This document shows positions 27,715-36,964 of a stretch of 64,000 nucleotides of DNA, piece by piece (position 1 is the first letter of the stretch; every line of letters starts with the position of its first letter). This DNA comes from Methylobacterium sp. J-068. Lineage in GTDB: Bacteria; Pseudomonadota; Alphaproteobacteria; Rhizobiales; Beijerinckiaceae. Location: the NCBI RefSeq assembly GCF_022829445.1, contig NZ_JAKSXY010000047.1, forward strand, positions 62,001-126,000, in the 5' to 3' direction. The position numbers and the translations under genes are program-made. The notes under the pieces were generated by a model. It worked only from the letters and a program-made list of their open reading frames with translations. It had not been told where the DNA came from and did not search any database.

Positions 27715-28905
27715 TCAAGGCGCCCAGCCGTAGAGCCAGGCGTAGCGGCGGTTCATTCCGTCCTCGCCGAGGCGGCGCATCACGACGTTGCGCAGTCCCG
27801 CCACCAGGACGCCCGCATGGTAGGTCCGGCCGTTGGCGCGCGCGGCCCGGCGCACCCGCCGCACGCGTTGCGTCCGGGCGGTACCGTACCGGGCGAGAGC
27901 CGCTGGCAGATCGAGCGGCGCCTCGGCCGGGCCGAGGAGATCCGCGAGAACCGCCGCGTCCTCGATGGCGAGCGCCGCCCCCTGTGCCAGGAAGGGCAGG
28001 ATCGGGTGGGCGGCGTCGCCGAGGAGAACGAGGCGCCCGCGTGCCATCGGCCGGGCGGCCGGGCGGTCCACCAGGGACCAGACCAGCCAGGAATCCGGGA
28101 CCGCGAGGAGGCTCGCCAGGGGTGGCGCGGCATCGCGGAAGCGCGCCCGGAGCACGGCGGGCTCGCCGAGCTGGCCCCAGCCCTCGCTGCCCGTGCGCTC
28201 GGGTATCACCGCCACGACGTTGACGTGCTGGCCACCCCGCAGCGGATAATGCACCACGTGGCGTCCGGAGCCGAGCCAGAGGCCGGTGGCCTCCGCGTCG
28301 AGGTCCGGCGGCAGCGCCTCGCGCGGCACGATCGCCCGCCACGCGGCCGCCCGGCAGGATTGCAGGGCCTGGCCGTCGAGATGGCCGCGCAGGCGCGAGC
28401 GGACGCCGTCGGCGCCCACGACGAGATCGGCCGGGAAGGTCTCGGCCCGCGCGCCGCTGCCGCTCTCCAGGGTGAGGTCGGCACCATCGGCCCGCTCGGC
28501 GTAGCCCGTCACGTCGCGCCCCATCAGAAGGCGGATGTTCGGGCGCCCCCGCACCGCGTCGAGGAGCAGCGTCTGCAGATCGGCCCGGTGGATGACGTAA
28601 TAGGGTGCGCCGAAGGCCTCGCGGTGACTGGCACCCAAGGCGACGCCACCGATGGGCTGCCCGCCCTTGAGCGCGCGCACGACCACGCGCGGCGGCTCGC
28701 TCGCCGCCCGGCGGAGCGCGGCGCCGAGACCGAGGCCGATCAGCACCCGGCTCGCGTTCGGCGAGACCTGGATGCCGGCCCCGACCTCGCTGAAGCCGGT
28801 GCGGCGCTCGATCAGCGTCACGGAATGGCCGGCGCCATCGAGGGCGAGCGCGGCCGTCAGGCCACCGATCCCGGCCCCCACGATGGCGATGGTCAATCCC
28901 GGCAC
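27715..28905 (-). CDS. FAD-dependent monooxygenase (salicylate hydroxylase-like)
   Basis: 396-residue class A flavoprotein monooxygenase. The Rossmann start LTIAIVGAGIGGLTAALALDGAGHSVTLIERR binds FAD; EVGAGIQVSPNASRVL, the DG motif VVGADGVRSRLRG, and the second FAD motif GRLVLLGDAAHPILPFLAQGAALAIEDA are all present. The closest named relatives are 3-hydroxybenzoate 6-hydroxylase and salicylate hydroxylase, but similar enzymes also act in quinone synthesis, so the substrate cannot be read from sequence. Its start is 22 bases from the zinc-finger gene upstream, so they may be cotranscribed. Confidence 0.88.
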   Translation of the reverse strand: MPGLTIAIVGAGIGGLTAALALDGAGHSVTLIERRTGFSEVGAGIQVSPNASRVLIGLGLGAALRRAASEPPRVVVRALKGGQPIGGVALGASHREAFGAPYYVIHRADLQTLLLDAVRGRPNIRLLMGRDVTGYAERADGADLTLESGSGARAETFPADLVVGADGVRSRLRGHLDGQALQSCRAAAWRAIVPREALPPDLDAEATGLWLGSGRHVVHYPLRGGQHVNVVAVIPERTGSEGWGQLGEPAVLRARFRDAAPPLASLLAVPDSWLVWSLVDRPAARPMARGRLVLLGDAAHPILPFLAQGAALAIEDAAVLADLLGPAEAPLDLPAALARYGTARTQRVRRVRRAARANGRTYHAGVLVAGLRNVVMRRLGEDGMNRRYAWLYGWAP

Positions 28906-28927
28906 GGGGCCGATCCGGTCCGGCGCG

Positions 28928-29182
28928 TCAGGCGGCGGCCGCGCTCAGGTTGTCCCAGACGCAGACCGATGGGTCGGCGGTGCCGGCAGCCAGCGTCGGC
29001 CGATAGCGGAAAAGGGTCGAGCAGTACTGGCAGATGGTCTCGTCGTCCGCGCCCATGTCGAGGAAGATGTGGGGATGGTCGAACGGGGGCTTGGCCCCGA
29101 TGCACATGAACTCCTTCGAGCCGACATGGATCACCGCCACGCCGGGCTCGTTGTGGAAATGCGGGACCGCATTGTCAGCCAT
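28928..29182 (-). CDS. zinc-finger (zf-CHCC) protein, NDUFS6-like
   Basis: 84 residues with the zf-CHCC pattern: KEFMCIGAKPPFDHPHIFLDMG followed by CQYCSTLFRY, giving one Cys, one His and a CxxC pair as ligands. The family includes the small accessory subunit NDUFS6 of complex I in mitochondria and alphaproteobacteria, where homologues are nearly universal. In bacteria it is a stand-alone cytoplasmic protein; here it is upstream of a flavoprotein monooxygenase gene and divergent from map. Confidence 0.88.
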   Translation of the reverse strand: MADNAVPHFHNEPGVAVIHVGSKEFMCIGAKPPFDHPHIFLDMGADDETICQYCSTLFRYRPTLAAGTADPSVCVWDNLSAAAA

Positions 29183-29408
29183 CGCCTCGTCCTGCCTGCC
29201 GGCCCGGCGGGACGTCCCAGACGTCCGGTGCGGGCTCTACCGTGTTGAAGGGTCTGCCGAGACCCGTCTCTAGCCGCTCGCCCGGCGCAAGCCTAGTGCC
29301 GAGCCTTACGCATTCCGGGCCCGCGCGGTGCGTCCGGGGGTTTGCCTCGTGCGCGCGCCACCGTACATAGGAACCGACCCGATCCGGCATCTGCTTGAAA
29401 CCGCTCCC

Positions 29409-30239
29409 ATGACCCAGAACGAACAGGCCGTCTCCGAGAGCGGCCGCCGCGCACCCCAGCCGCCGATCCACGGCCCGGAGGCCTTCGCGGGCATGCGCCG
29501 GGCCGGCCGCCTGACGGCCGAGGCCCTCGACGTGCTGATGGAGGCGACCGGTCCCGGCGTCACCACGGAGCACCTCGACAAGCTCGCCTACACCTTCGCC
29601 ATGGATCACGGCGCCTATCCGGCCTCGCTGCTCTATCGCGGCTACCCCAAATCGATCTGCACCTCGATCAACCACGTGGTCTGCCACGGCATCCCCAACG
29701 ACAAGCCGCTGCGCGAGGGCGACATCGTCAACCTCGACATCTGCCTCATCGTCGACGGCTGGCACGGGGATTCGAGCCGGATGGCCTATGTGGGCGAGGT
29801 CCCGCGCAAGGCGCAGCGCCTGTGCGAGATCACGCATGAATGCCTGATGCGCGGCATCGCGGCGATACGGCCCGGCGGCTCCACCACCGATATCGGCCGG
29901 GCGATCCAGGCCTATGCCGAGGCGGAGCGCTGCTCGGTGGTGCGCGACTTCTGCGGCCACGGCCTCGGGCGCACCTACCACGACGCCCCGACCATCCTGC
30001 ACTACGTCGAGCCGAGCTACGACGTGAAGTTCCAGCCCGGACAATTCTTCACGGTCGAGCCCATGATCAATCTCGGCCGCCCCGCCGTGAAGGTGCTCTC
30101 GGACGGTTGGACGGCGGTGACGCGCGACCGTTCGCTCTCGGCCCAGTTCGAGCACACCGTGGCGGTGACGGAGACGGGGGCGGAGATCTTCACCCTCTCT
30201 CCCAAGGGCCTGCACCAGCCTGTCGGCACGAACGCCTGA
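29409..30239 (+). CDS. map: methionine aminopeptidase, type I
   Basis: Removes the initiator Met from nascent proteins. ATG at 29409 gives 276 residues; the frame extends upstream 27 codons but without conservation. The five metal ligands are visible in [18 protein letters not shown] (two Asp), CGHGLG (His), FFTVEPMI (Glu) and AQFEHT (Glu). [21 protein letters not shown] is the usual substrate-side His region. It precedes radC by 13 bases, and the two are probably one operon, as in many alphaproteobacteria. Confidence 0.96.
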   Translation: MTQNEQAVSESGRRAPQPPIHGPEAFAGMRRAGRLTAEALDVLMEATGPGVTTEHLDKLAYTFAMDHGAYPASLLYRGYPKSICTSINHVVCHGIPNDKPLREGDIVNLDICLIVDGWHGDSSRMAYVGEVPRKAQRLCEITHECLMRGIAAIRPGGSTTDIGRAIQAYAEAERCSVVRDFCGHGLGRTYHDAPTILHYVEPSYDVKFQPGQFFTVEPMINLGRPAVKVLSDGWTAVTRDRSLSAQFEHTVAVTETGAEIFTLSPKGLHQPVGTNA

Positions 30240-30252
30240 CGCGACGCCGCCC

Positions 30253-31026
30253 GTGAGCAGCCGCCCGCCCCTCCGAGCCGATCGTCCAGGAGGCGGGCCG
30301 CAGGGTTCCGGCCTCGAAGATTCCGGCCTTGAGGATTCCGGTCTCAAGGAGCCCGAGCCGCATTACCTGGGGCATCGCGACCGCCTGCGCGCCCGCTTCG
30401 CACAAGGGGGCGCCGACGCGCTGCCCGATTCCGAACTCCTCGAACTCGCGCTGTTCCGGGCGATTCCGCGCCGGGACGTGAAGCCGCTCGCAAAGGCGCT
30501 GATCCGCCGCTTCGGCAGTTTTGCCGAGGTGGTGAGCGCCGAGCCCGCCCGACTTGCTGAAATCGAAGGCATCGGCGCCGGGGTCATCGCCGACCTGAAG
30601 CTCATCGAAGCGGCAGGCCATCGCCTCGCGCGCGGCGCCATCGCGGACCGGCCACTGCTCTCGTCCTGGAGCGCCGTGCTCGAATATTGCCGCGCCACCA
30701 TGGCCTTCGCCCCGCGCGAGCAGTTCCGGATCCTGTTCCTCGACCGGCGCAACCACCTCATCGCCGACGAGGTCCAGGGGCGCGGCACCGTGGATCACAC
30801 CCCCGTCTACCCGCGCGAGGTCGCGCGCCGGGCGCTCGAACTCTCCGCCACCGCGATCCTGCTCGCCCACAACCACCCGTCCGGCGATCCGACCCCCTCG
30901 GCGGCGGATATCCGCATGACCCGCGAGATCGTCGCGGTGCTCGATCCCCTCGGCATCGTCGTCCACGACCACGTCATCCTGGGCCGCGAGGGACATGCCA
31001 GCTTCAAGGGCTTGAAGTTGATCTGA
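30253..31026 (+). CDS. radC: RadC-family JAB1/MPN-domain protein
   Basis: 257 residues from a GTG at 30253. An N-terminal HhH-type region ([44 protein letters not shown]) precedes the JAB1/MPN domain with the metalloprotease-like motif [14 protein letters not shown] (His206, His208). The name RadC came from a misassigned repair gene; the biochemical role is unsettled. The first 40 residues hold three 15-base repeat units (30304-30348) coding [15 protein letters not shown] before the conserved [13 protein letters not shown]. Confidence 0.93.
   Translation: MSSRPPLRADRPGGGPQGSGLEDSGLEDSGLKEPEPHYLGHRDRLRARFAQGGADALPDSELLELALFRAIPRRDVKPLAKALIRRFGSFAEVVSAEPARLAEIEGIGAGVIADLKLIEAAGHRLARGAIADRPLLSSWSAVLEYCRATMAFAPREQFRILFLDRRNHLIADEVQGRGTVDHTPVYPREVARRALELSATAILLAHNHPSGDPTPSAADIRMTREIVAVLDPLGIVVHDHVILGREGHASFKGLKLI
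30304..30348 (+). repeat. three tandem 15-bp units in the N-terminus of radC
   Basis: In-frame units at 30304, 30319 and 30334 differ by a few bases (GATTCCGGCCTTGAG is the middle one) and code the pentapeptides [10 protein letters not shown] and DSGLK. They lie in the unconserved N-terminal extension. Confidence 0.85.
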
Positions 31027-31127
31027 TCGTGCTACGGTGCGGGCAGGGGCGGCGGTCGCCTGGGTCCGGTCACGGGTCGCTGGCGCGCCTCTTGCCTAGT
31101 TCGAGGCGTTTCAAGGGGGAGGCGCGA

Positions 31128-32567
31128 ATGGCGCTCGCTGCATTCGACGAGATGACCGGGCTGCCCGACGGGGCGCTGAGCGATCCGGCCGTGCGCGAGG
31201 CCTACAACAGCCTGAAGACCTGGCTCGACACCACCCCGCCCGAGCATTTCAATACCCGCCGCAGTCAGGCCGAGATGCTGTTCCGGCGCATCGGCATCAC
31301 CTTCGCGGTCTACGGGGCCAACGAATCCACCGAGCGGCTGATCCCGTTCGACATCATTCCCCGCGTCATCACCAAGCCCGAATGGGGTTTCCTGGAGCGC
31401 GGCCTGAAGCAGCGCGTCACCGCCATCAACGCGTTCCTGAAGGACATCTACGGCGCGCAGGACTGCATCAAGGCCGGCATCATCCCGGCCGACCTCGTCT
31501 ATCGCAACCCGCATTACCGCATGGAGATGCGCGCCTTCCGGGTGCCGCACGACCTCTACGTCCACATCGCCGGGATCGACATCGTCCGCACCGGCGAGAA
31601 CGACTTCTTCGTGCTGGAGGACAATGCCCGCACGCCGTCGGGCGTCTCCTACATGCTGGAGAACCGCGAGGTGATGCTGCGCCTCTTCCCGGAACTGTTC
31701 TCGCGCCACCGCGTGGCGCCCGTCGAGAACTATCCCGATGCCCTGCTCGCCACCCTGCGGTCCCTGGCGCCCGCGAGCGCGACGCGTGACCCAACCGTCG
31801 CCCTGCTGACGCCGGGCCGCTACAATTCGGCCTTCTACGAGCACTCGTTCCTGGCCGACAAGCTCGGCGTCGATCTCGTGGAGGCCTCCGACCTCTTCAC
31901 CAAGGACGACGTGGTCTACATGCGCACCACCGAGGGGCCGCGCCGGATCGACGTGCTCTATCGCCGCCTCGACGACGACTTCCTCGACCCCCTGGTGTTC
32001 CGCCCCGATTCGGTGCTGGGCGTGCCGGGGTTGATGAACGCCTACGAGCGCGGAACCGTGACCCTCGCCAATGCCGTGGGCACCGGCATCGCCGACGACA
32101 AGGCGGTCTACAGCTACATGCCGGAGATCGTGCGGTTCTTCACCGGCGAGGAGCCGATCCTGCACAACGTGCCGACCTATCGCTGCCGCGAGAAGGACGC
32201 CTTCGCCTACGTCATGGACAACCTCAAGGACCTGGTGGTGAAGGAGGTCAACGGCTCGGGCGGCTACGGCATGCTCGTGGGGCCGCACGCCACCAAGCGC
32301 GAGATCGAGGAGTTCGGGCGCAAACTCCGCCACGCGCCGGACGGGTTCATCGCCCAGCCGACGCTCGCTCTCTCCACCTGCCCGACCTTCGTCGCCTCCG
32401 GGGTCGCGCCCCGGCACGTGGATCTGCGCCCCTTCGTGCTCTGCGGCTCGGACGAGATCCGAATCGTGCCCGGCGGCCTGACCCGCGTCGCCCTCAAGGA
32501 GGGCTCGCTCGTCGTGAATTCGAGCCAGGGCGGCGGCACCAAGGACACCTGGGTTCTCGACGCGTGA
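31128..32567 (+). CDS. circularly permuted ATP-grasp type 2 protein (COG2308)
   Basis: 479 residues; ATG at 31128 is preceded by AAGGGGGAGG. This family (older names DUF404/DUF407) has a circularly permuted ATP-grasp fold related to peptide-bond-forming ligases such as glutathionylspermidine synthase. Visible family blocks: RRIGITFAVYG, IPFDIIPRVI, GAQDCIKAGIIPADLVYRNPHYR (split here as two motifs), FFVLEDNARTPSGVSYMLENR, YRRLDDDFLDP, VKEVNGSGGYGMLVG and HVDLRPFVLCG. It heads a run with alpha-E, transglutaminase and Anbu genes, the conserved neighbourhood predicted to make and process an unknown peptide-like product. Substrate not known. Confidence 0.92.
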   Translation: MALAAFDEMTGLPDGALSDPAVREAYNSLKTWLDTTPPEHFNTRRSQAEMLFRRIGITFAVYGANESTERLIPFDIIPRVITKPEWGFLERGLKQRVTAINAFLKDIYGAQDCIKAGIIPADLVYRNPHYRMEMRAFRVPHDLYVHIAGIDIVRTGENDFFVLEDNARTPSGVSYMLENREVMLRLFPELFSRHRVAPVENYPDALLATLRSLAPASATRDPTVALLTPGRYNSAFYEHSFLADKLGVDLVEASDLFTKDDVVYMRTTEGPRRIDVLYRRLDDDFLDPLVFRPDSVLGVPGLMNAYERGTVTLANAVGTGIADDKAVYSYMPEIVRFFTGEEPILHNVPTYRCREKDAFAYVMDNLKDLVVKEVNGSGGYGMLVGPHATKREIEEFGRKLRHAPDGFIAQPTLALSTCPTFVASGVAPRHVDLRPFVLCGSDEIRIVPGGLTRVALKEGSLVVNSSQGGGTKDTWVLDA

Positions 32568-32696
32568 GACACCCCCGGGGCCTCGGCGCGTCCGCGCGCG
32601 CCGGGGACCTTCCCAACCGCCCACCGCCCAACGCATAGTCCCTTCAGCCCAGCGGTCGCCGCGCTCAGCGCCCGGCCGGCGTCTCAACGGAACCCC

Positions 32697-33641
32697 ATGC
32701 TGTCCCGGACCGCCGACAACCTGTACTGGCTCTCGCGCTACGCCGAGCGAGCGGAGTTCGTTGCCCGCATCCTCGATGCCGCCCTGCGCCTCGCCGCCCT
32801 GCCGTCGAGCTACGGCGGCGGCGAGACCAACGAGTGGGCTTCCGCCCTGGCCTCGGCCGGCGATCCCGAGGTGTTCAAGCCGCTCTACGACAGCGTGACG
32901 GAAGCGACCGTCTGCAACTTCCTCGCCTTCAGCCCGCACAACCCGTCCTCGATCCGCTCCTGCATCGAGACCGCACGCGAGAACGCTCGCAGCGTGCGCA
33001 CCGCGCTCACCACCGAGATGTGGGACGCAATCAACGGCGCTTGGCTCGAACTGCGCAATTACGAGGGCCGCGACCTCAACCGCGACGAGTTCACCCGTTT
33101 CCTCGACTGGGTGAAGAGCGTGTCCCTCGCCTTCGACGGCTCGGCCTACCGGACGATGCTGCGCAACGACGCCTACTGGTTCACCCGCCTCGGCACCGCG
33201 ATCGAGCGGGCCGACAACACCGCCCGCATCCTCGACGTGAAGTATCGCATCCTGCTCCCGGCGACGGAGAAGGTCGGCGGCAGCCTCGACTACTTCCAGT
33301 GGACCACGATCCTGCGCGAGGTCTCGGCCTTCAACGCCTATCACTGGGTCTACCGAGAGAGCGTGAAGCCGCTGCTGGTGGCCGACCTGCTCATCCTCAA
33401 CCGGCAGATGCCGCGCTCCTTCGCCAACTGCTACGGCATGCTGGTGGAGCACCTCGACCTGATCGCCGACGCCTACGGGCGGCGCGGGGCGAGCCAGCGG
33501 GTGGCGAGCAACACTCTGGCGCGGCTGGAGGGCGAGAACATCGACCGCATCTTCTCGTCCGGCCTCCACGAATTCGTGACGGAGTTCATCGTCGAGAACA
33601 ATCGCCTCGGCGCCGCGGTCATCGAGCAATATCTGGTATAG
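32697..33641 (+). CDS. alpha-E domain protein (COG2307, DUF403)
   Basis: 314-residue all-alpha protein with the defining start MLSRTADNLYWLSRYAERAEFVARILDAAL. Further helices carry ARENARSVRTALTTEMWDAIN, RNDAYWFTRLGTAIERADNTARILDVKY and REVSAFNAYHWVYRE. No catalytic function is known; it always accompanies the ATP-grasp protein and is sometimes fused to it, so it is probably a structural or regulatory partner. It follows the ATP-grasp gene by 129 bases and precedes the transglutaminase gene by 37. Confidence 0.93.
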   Translation: MLSRTADNLYWLSRYAERAEFVARILDAALRLAALPSSYGGGETNEWASALASAGDPEVFKPLYDSVTEATVCNFLAFSPHNPSSIRSCIETARENARSVRTALTTEMWDAINGAWLELRNYEGRDLNRDEFTRFLDWVKSVSLAFDGSAYRTMLRNDAYWFTRLGTAIERADNTARILDVKYRILLPATEKVGGSLDYFQWTTILREVSAFNAYHWVYRESVKPLLVADLLILNRQMPRSFANCYGMLVEHLDLIADAYGRRGASQRVASNTLARLEGENIDRIFSSGLHEFVTEFIVENNRLGAAVIEQYLV

Positions 33642-33678
33642 GGCCGGCCCGAGCCCGACGCCGCGCAAAGGTCGCCGC

Positions 33679-34506
33679 ATGCGAATCCGCGTCTTCCACG
33701 AGACCAACTACACCTACGAGCAGCCGGCCCGTGGCCTGATCCAGGTCCTGCGTTTGCGCCCGCGCGACCATGACGGCCAGTATGTCCGGCGCTGGCGCAT
33801 CGAGCCCTCCGTGGACGGGCGCGTGAGCGAGCGCGAGGACGGCTTCGGCAACGTGGTGCATTGGTTCACCGCCGACGAGCCGGCCGAATCGCTCTCGATC
33901 CGGGTCACCGGCGAGGTCGACACCCTGGAAATGAACGGCATCGTGCGCGGCACCGTCGAGAGACTGCCGGACGTATTCTACCTGCGCGACTCGGATCTCG
34001 CCCTGGCCAATGACGCCATCCAGGCCTTCGCCCGCGAGGTCGCGGCGGCCGGTGATCCGGCCCCCCTGCCCTGCCTGCACCGGCTCTTGGCGGCGGTACA
34101 CGACCGGGTCGCCTTCGTGCCGGGGCCGGCCAGCGCCAGCACCAACGCGGCCCAGTGCTTCGCCCAGGAGAAGGGCGTCTGCCAGGACCTGACCCACCTG
34201 TTCATCGCGGCGGCGCGCCACCTCGAGATCCCGACCCGGTACATCTCGGGCTACTTCCACCATTCCGACGGCGAGACGGATCAGGGCTCCGGCCATGCCT
34301 GGGCGGAAGCCCTGGTGCCGGGGCTCGGCTGGGTCGGCTTCGATGCCGCCAACGGGATCGCCACCTCCGAGGCGCATATCCGCGTGGCGGTCGCCCTCGA
34401 CTATCTCGGCGCGGCACCGATCCGGGGCAGCCGCATGGGCGGCGGAACAGAGACGCTCGACGTGACGCTCCGCGTCGAGCAGGCACATGCGAACGTCCAG
34501 TCCTGA
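33679..34506 (+). CDS. transglutaminase-like cysteine protease (COG1305)
   Basis: 275 residues: an N-terminal Bact_transglu_N domain (MRIRVFHETNYTYEQPARGLIQVLRLRPRD) and a transglutaminase core with the full triad, Cys168 in KGVCQDLTH, His206 in GSGHAWAE and Asp222 in GFDAANG. In bacteria such proteins act mostly as proteases or peptidases rather than cross-linkers. No signal peptide is visible, so it acts in the cytoplasm like its neighbours. Third gene of the ATP-grasp/alpha-E/Anbu cluster. Confidence 0.93.
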   Translation: MRIRVFHETNYTYEQPARGLIQVLRLRPRDHDGQYVRRWRIEPSVDGRVSEREDGFGNVVHWFTADEPAESLSIRVTGEVDTLEMNGIVRGTVERLPDVFYLRDSDLALANDAIQAFAREVAAAGDPAPLPCLHRLLAAVHDRVAFVPGPASASTNAAQCFAQEKGVCQDLTHLFIAAARHLEIPTRYISGYFHHSDGETDQGSGHAWAEALVPGLGWVGFDAANGIATSEAHIRVAVALDYLGAAPIRGSRMGGGTETLDVTLRVEQAHANVQS

Positions 34507-34534
34507 ACGCGGACTGTCGAGAAAGACCGAGATC

Positions 34535-35287
34535 ATGACCTATTGCGTCGGCGTCCTCGTGGAGGAGGGCCTCGTGATGATCGCCGACACCCGGACCAAT
34601 GCCGGGCTCGACGACATCTCGACCTATCGCAAGCTCCACCACTTCAACGTGCCCGGCGAGCGCGTGATGATGCTGGCCTCGGCCGGCAACCTCTCGATCA
34701 CCCAATCCGTCCTCAGCCTGCTGGCCGAAGGCGTCGAGGGGGATGCCGGAGAGCCGAAGATGAGGCTCGTCGAGGCGCCGACGATGTTCCAGGCGGCGCA
34801 GCTCGTGGGCCGGGCGATCCGCCGCGTGCGCGAGATCGAGAAGGCCGGCTTCGAGGCGGCCAACCTCCGGTTCTCGGTCTCGCTGCTGTTCGGCGGCCAG
34901 ATCGGCACGGAGCCGATGAAGCTCTATCTGATCTATTCGGCCGGCAACTTCATCGAGTGCAGCGGCGACGCCCCCTTCCTGCAGATCGGCGAGCACAAAT
35001 ACGGCAAGCCGATCCTCGACCGGGCTGTGAAGTACGAGACCGAGCTCTACGACGCTCTGAAGGTCGGCCTCGTCTCGATGGATTCGACCATGCGCTCGAA
35101 CCTCGGCGTCGGCCTGCCTATCGACATCGCGGTGGCGCGGCGCAACGCCCTCGACCTCGAGGTGAACCACCGGATCGAGGCCGGCGAGAGCTACTTTCAC
35201 GACCTGCGCGAGCGCTGGTCGGCGGCCCTGCGCGCGGCGCACCGCGCGATTCCGCGCCCGCCCTACGGGCCGGCGGCCGCGAAATAG
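34535..35287 (+). CDS. Anbu: bacterial proteasome-like (BPH) Ntn hydrolase
   Basis: 250 residues from ATG at 34535, giving MTYCVGVLVEEGLVMIADTRTNAG: Thr2 becomes the N-terminal nucleophile after Met removal, and the DTRTNAG stretch is the Anbu signature. The frame opens earlier at 34487 but that would bury the nucleophile. Other blocks are VMMLASAGNLSITQSV, GGQIG and LYLIYSAGNFIE. Anbu forms open helical rings in published structures, and its proteolytic activity on ordinary substrates has been hard to show. It closes the cluster started by the ATP-grasp gene, 28 bases after the transglutaminase gene. Substrate unknown. Confidence 0.93.
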   Translation: MTYCVGVLVEEGLVMIADTRTNAGLDDISTYRKLHHFNVPGERVMMLASAGNLSITQSVLSLLAEGVEGDAGEPKMRLVEAPTMFQAAQLVGRAIRRVREIEKAGFEAANLRFSVSLLFGGQIGTEPMKLYLIYSAGNFIECSGDAPFLQIGEHKYGKPILDRAVKYETELYDALKVGLVSMDSTMRSNLGVGLPIDIAVARRNALDLEVNHRIEAGESYFHDLRERWSAALRAAHRAIPRPPYGPAAAK

Positions 35288-35294
35288 GCGACAC

Positions 35295-35981
35295 TCAGGC
35301 GGTTGCCTCGGCGGCGATCAGGTGATCGCGGGCGGCGCTGTGAGCGTCATCCGCCCGCATGATCCCGCCCATCACGGCGACGCCGGCCGCGCCCGCGGCC
35401 CGGCTCGCCCGGATCGTTCCCGGGTCCATGCCGCCGAGAGCAAGGATCGGCAGGCCGAAGCGGGTCGCGTCGCGCAAGGCGTCGAGGCCGAGCGCAGGTC
35501 CATAGCCGGGCTTGCTCGCGCTGGCGAAGATCGGGCTCAGGGTGACATAATCGGCGCCGCCGCGCGCTGCCCGCTCGACGTCGCCGAGACCGTGGGCCGA
35601 CAGGCCCAGCAAGCCGTCCGGCAAGAATGCCCGCGCGCGGGCGAGATCGGCCCCGGTGCTGTCACCGGCCAAGTGGACGCCGTCCGCGCCGAGGCGCGCC
35701 GCCAGGGCCGCGTCCCCGCCGATGGTGAGGACGCCGCGCCCCGCGCGCACCACCCGCGCCGTCGCCTCGGCCAAGGGCTCCCGCCTCTCCTCCGGCAGAT
35801 CGCGTTCGCGAAACCAGACCCAGCGGACACCGGCCGCCAGGATGACGTGCAGCGTTCCCAACAGTCGCTGTGCGGCCTCCTCGGGCGCGTGACGCGGCGA
35901 GCGCTCCGTCACGACGAGCAGAGGCGACGGCAGGGGCGTCACCGGAGGCCCGATCCGGCCCGTCCGCTCACGAGCCGACAA
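35295..35981 (-). CDS. thiE: thiamine phosphate synthase
   Basis: Joins the pyrimidine (HMP-PP) and thiazole phosphate halves to thiamine phosphate. 228 residues; TIM-barrel blocks are [79 protein letters not shown] (given as separate family motifs) and [12 protein letters not shown]. The strand order and the final GVAVMGGI fit ThiE, with the divergence common in the TenI-like branch. Its start overlaps the end of thiG by 14 bases. Last gene of thiOSGE. Confidence 0.88.
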   Translation of the reverse strand: MSARERTGRIGPPVTPLPSPLLVVTERSPRHAPEEAAQRLLGTLHVILAAGVRWVWFRERDLPEERREPLAEATARVVRAGRGVLTIGGDAALAARLGADGVHLAGDSTGADLARARAFLPDGLLGLSAHGLGDVERAARGGADYVTLSPIFASASKPGYGPALGLDALRDATRFGLPILALGGMDPGTIRASRAAGAAGVAVMGGIMRADDAHSAARDHLIAAEATA

Positions 35982-36747
35982 GCCCGAGTTGCGGGCTCGA
36001 CGGCTCGGCGCGGCCGCGCTTCGGGATGCGGCCGGCGCAATGGGCGTCGCGCCCGGCCTGGACCGCGTGGCGCATGGCCCGCGCCATCCGCACGGGATCG
36101 TCCGCCTTCGCCACGGCGGTGTTGAGGAGGCAGCCGGCGGCGCCGAGTTCCATCGCGATCACCGCGTCGGAAGCCGTGCCGATGCCCGCATCGACGATGA
36201 CCGGCACGGGCGAGCGCCGGCAGATCAGTTCGAGATTGGCGGGGTTCGCCACGCCCATGCCGGAACCGATCAGCGAGCCCATCGGCATCACGGCGGCGCA
36301 GCCGAGATCGGCCAGGCGCTGGCAGACGACCGGATCGTCGTTGCAATAGGGCAGCACCGTGAAGCCGTCATCGACGAGGTGGCGGCAGGCCTCCAGCAAC
36401 TCGGCGACGTCCGGATAGAGCGTCTCGCGGTCGCCGATCACCTCCACCTTGATCCAGTTCGTGTCGAGGGCCTCGCGGGCGAGTTCCGCCGTCATGATGG
36501 CGTCCCGCGCGGTCTCACAGCCGGCGGTGTTGGGCAGGAAGCGATGCCCCTTCAGCCGGCGCAGGGTGTCCGAGCCGTGCCCCTGGAGCGAGACGCGGCG
36601 GATCGAGGCCGTGACCACCTCGGCGCCGGAGGCCGCCACCGCGTCGAACAGGATGCTCTGGGTGGGGTAGCCGGCCGTGCCGATGAACAGGCGCGAGCCC
36701 AAGGTGATGCCCGCGATGACGAGCGGATCGTGTGCGGTGTCGGTCAT
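35968..36747 (-). CDS. thiG: thiazole synthase
   Basis: Builds the thiazole ring from 1-deoxyxylulose-5-phosphate, ThiS thiocarboxylate and dehydroglycine. 259 residues; the Schiff-base lysine lies in [11 protein letters not shown], and blocks [62 protein letters not shown] (partly quoted) and [14 protein letters not shown] are all typical. It starts 4 bases after the thiS stop. Confidence 0.96.
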   Translation of the reverse strand: MTDTAHDPLVIAGITLGSRLFIGTAGYPTQSILFDAVAASGAEVVTASIRRVSLQGHGSDTLRRLKGHRFLPNTAGCETARDAIMTAELAREALDTNWIKVEVIGDRETLYPDVAELLEACRHLVDDGFTVLPYCNDDPVVCQRLADLGCAAVMPMGSLIGSGMGVANPANLELICRRSPVPVIVDAGIGTASDAVIAMELGAAGCLLNTAVAKADDPVRMARAMRHAVQAGRDAHCAGRIPKRGRAEPSSPQLGLVGS

Positions 36748-36751
36748 ACCT

Positions 36752-36964
36752 CTAGCCTCCCTGCATGGCGCGGACGATCTCGACTCGGTCGCCCTCCGCG
36801 ATCGGGGTCGCCCCCCAGTCGCGGCGGCGAACGACCGAGCCGTTGAGCGCGATGGCGATGCCCTGCGGGCTGTCGAGGCCGGTCTCCGCGGCCTCTTCCC
36901 GGAACAGGGCGTCGAGATCTCCGGCCGCGCTCTCGCGGGCCTCGCCGTTGACGGTCAGTTTCAT
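36752..36964 (-). CDS. thiS: sulfur carrier protein ThiS
   Basis: 70-residue ubiquitin-like sulfur carrier starting [12 protein letters not shown] and ending MQGG; the C-terminal Gly-Gly is adenylated and turned into the thiocarboxylate that donates sulfur to ThiG. The ATG at 36964 overlaps the thiO stop (ATGA), so translation is coupled. Confidence 0.95.
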   Translation of the reverse strand: MKLTVNGEARESAAGDLDALFREEAAETGLDSPQGIAIALNGSVVRRRDWGATPIAEGDRVEIVRAMQGG

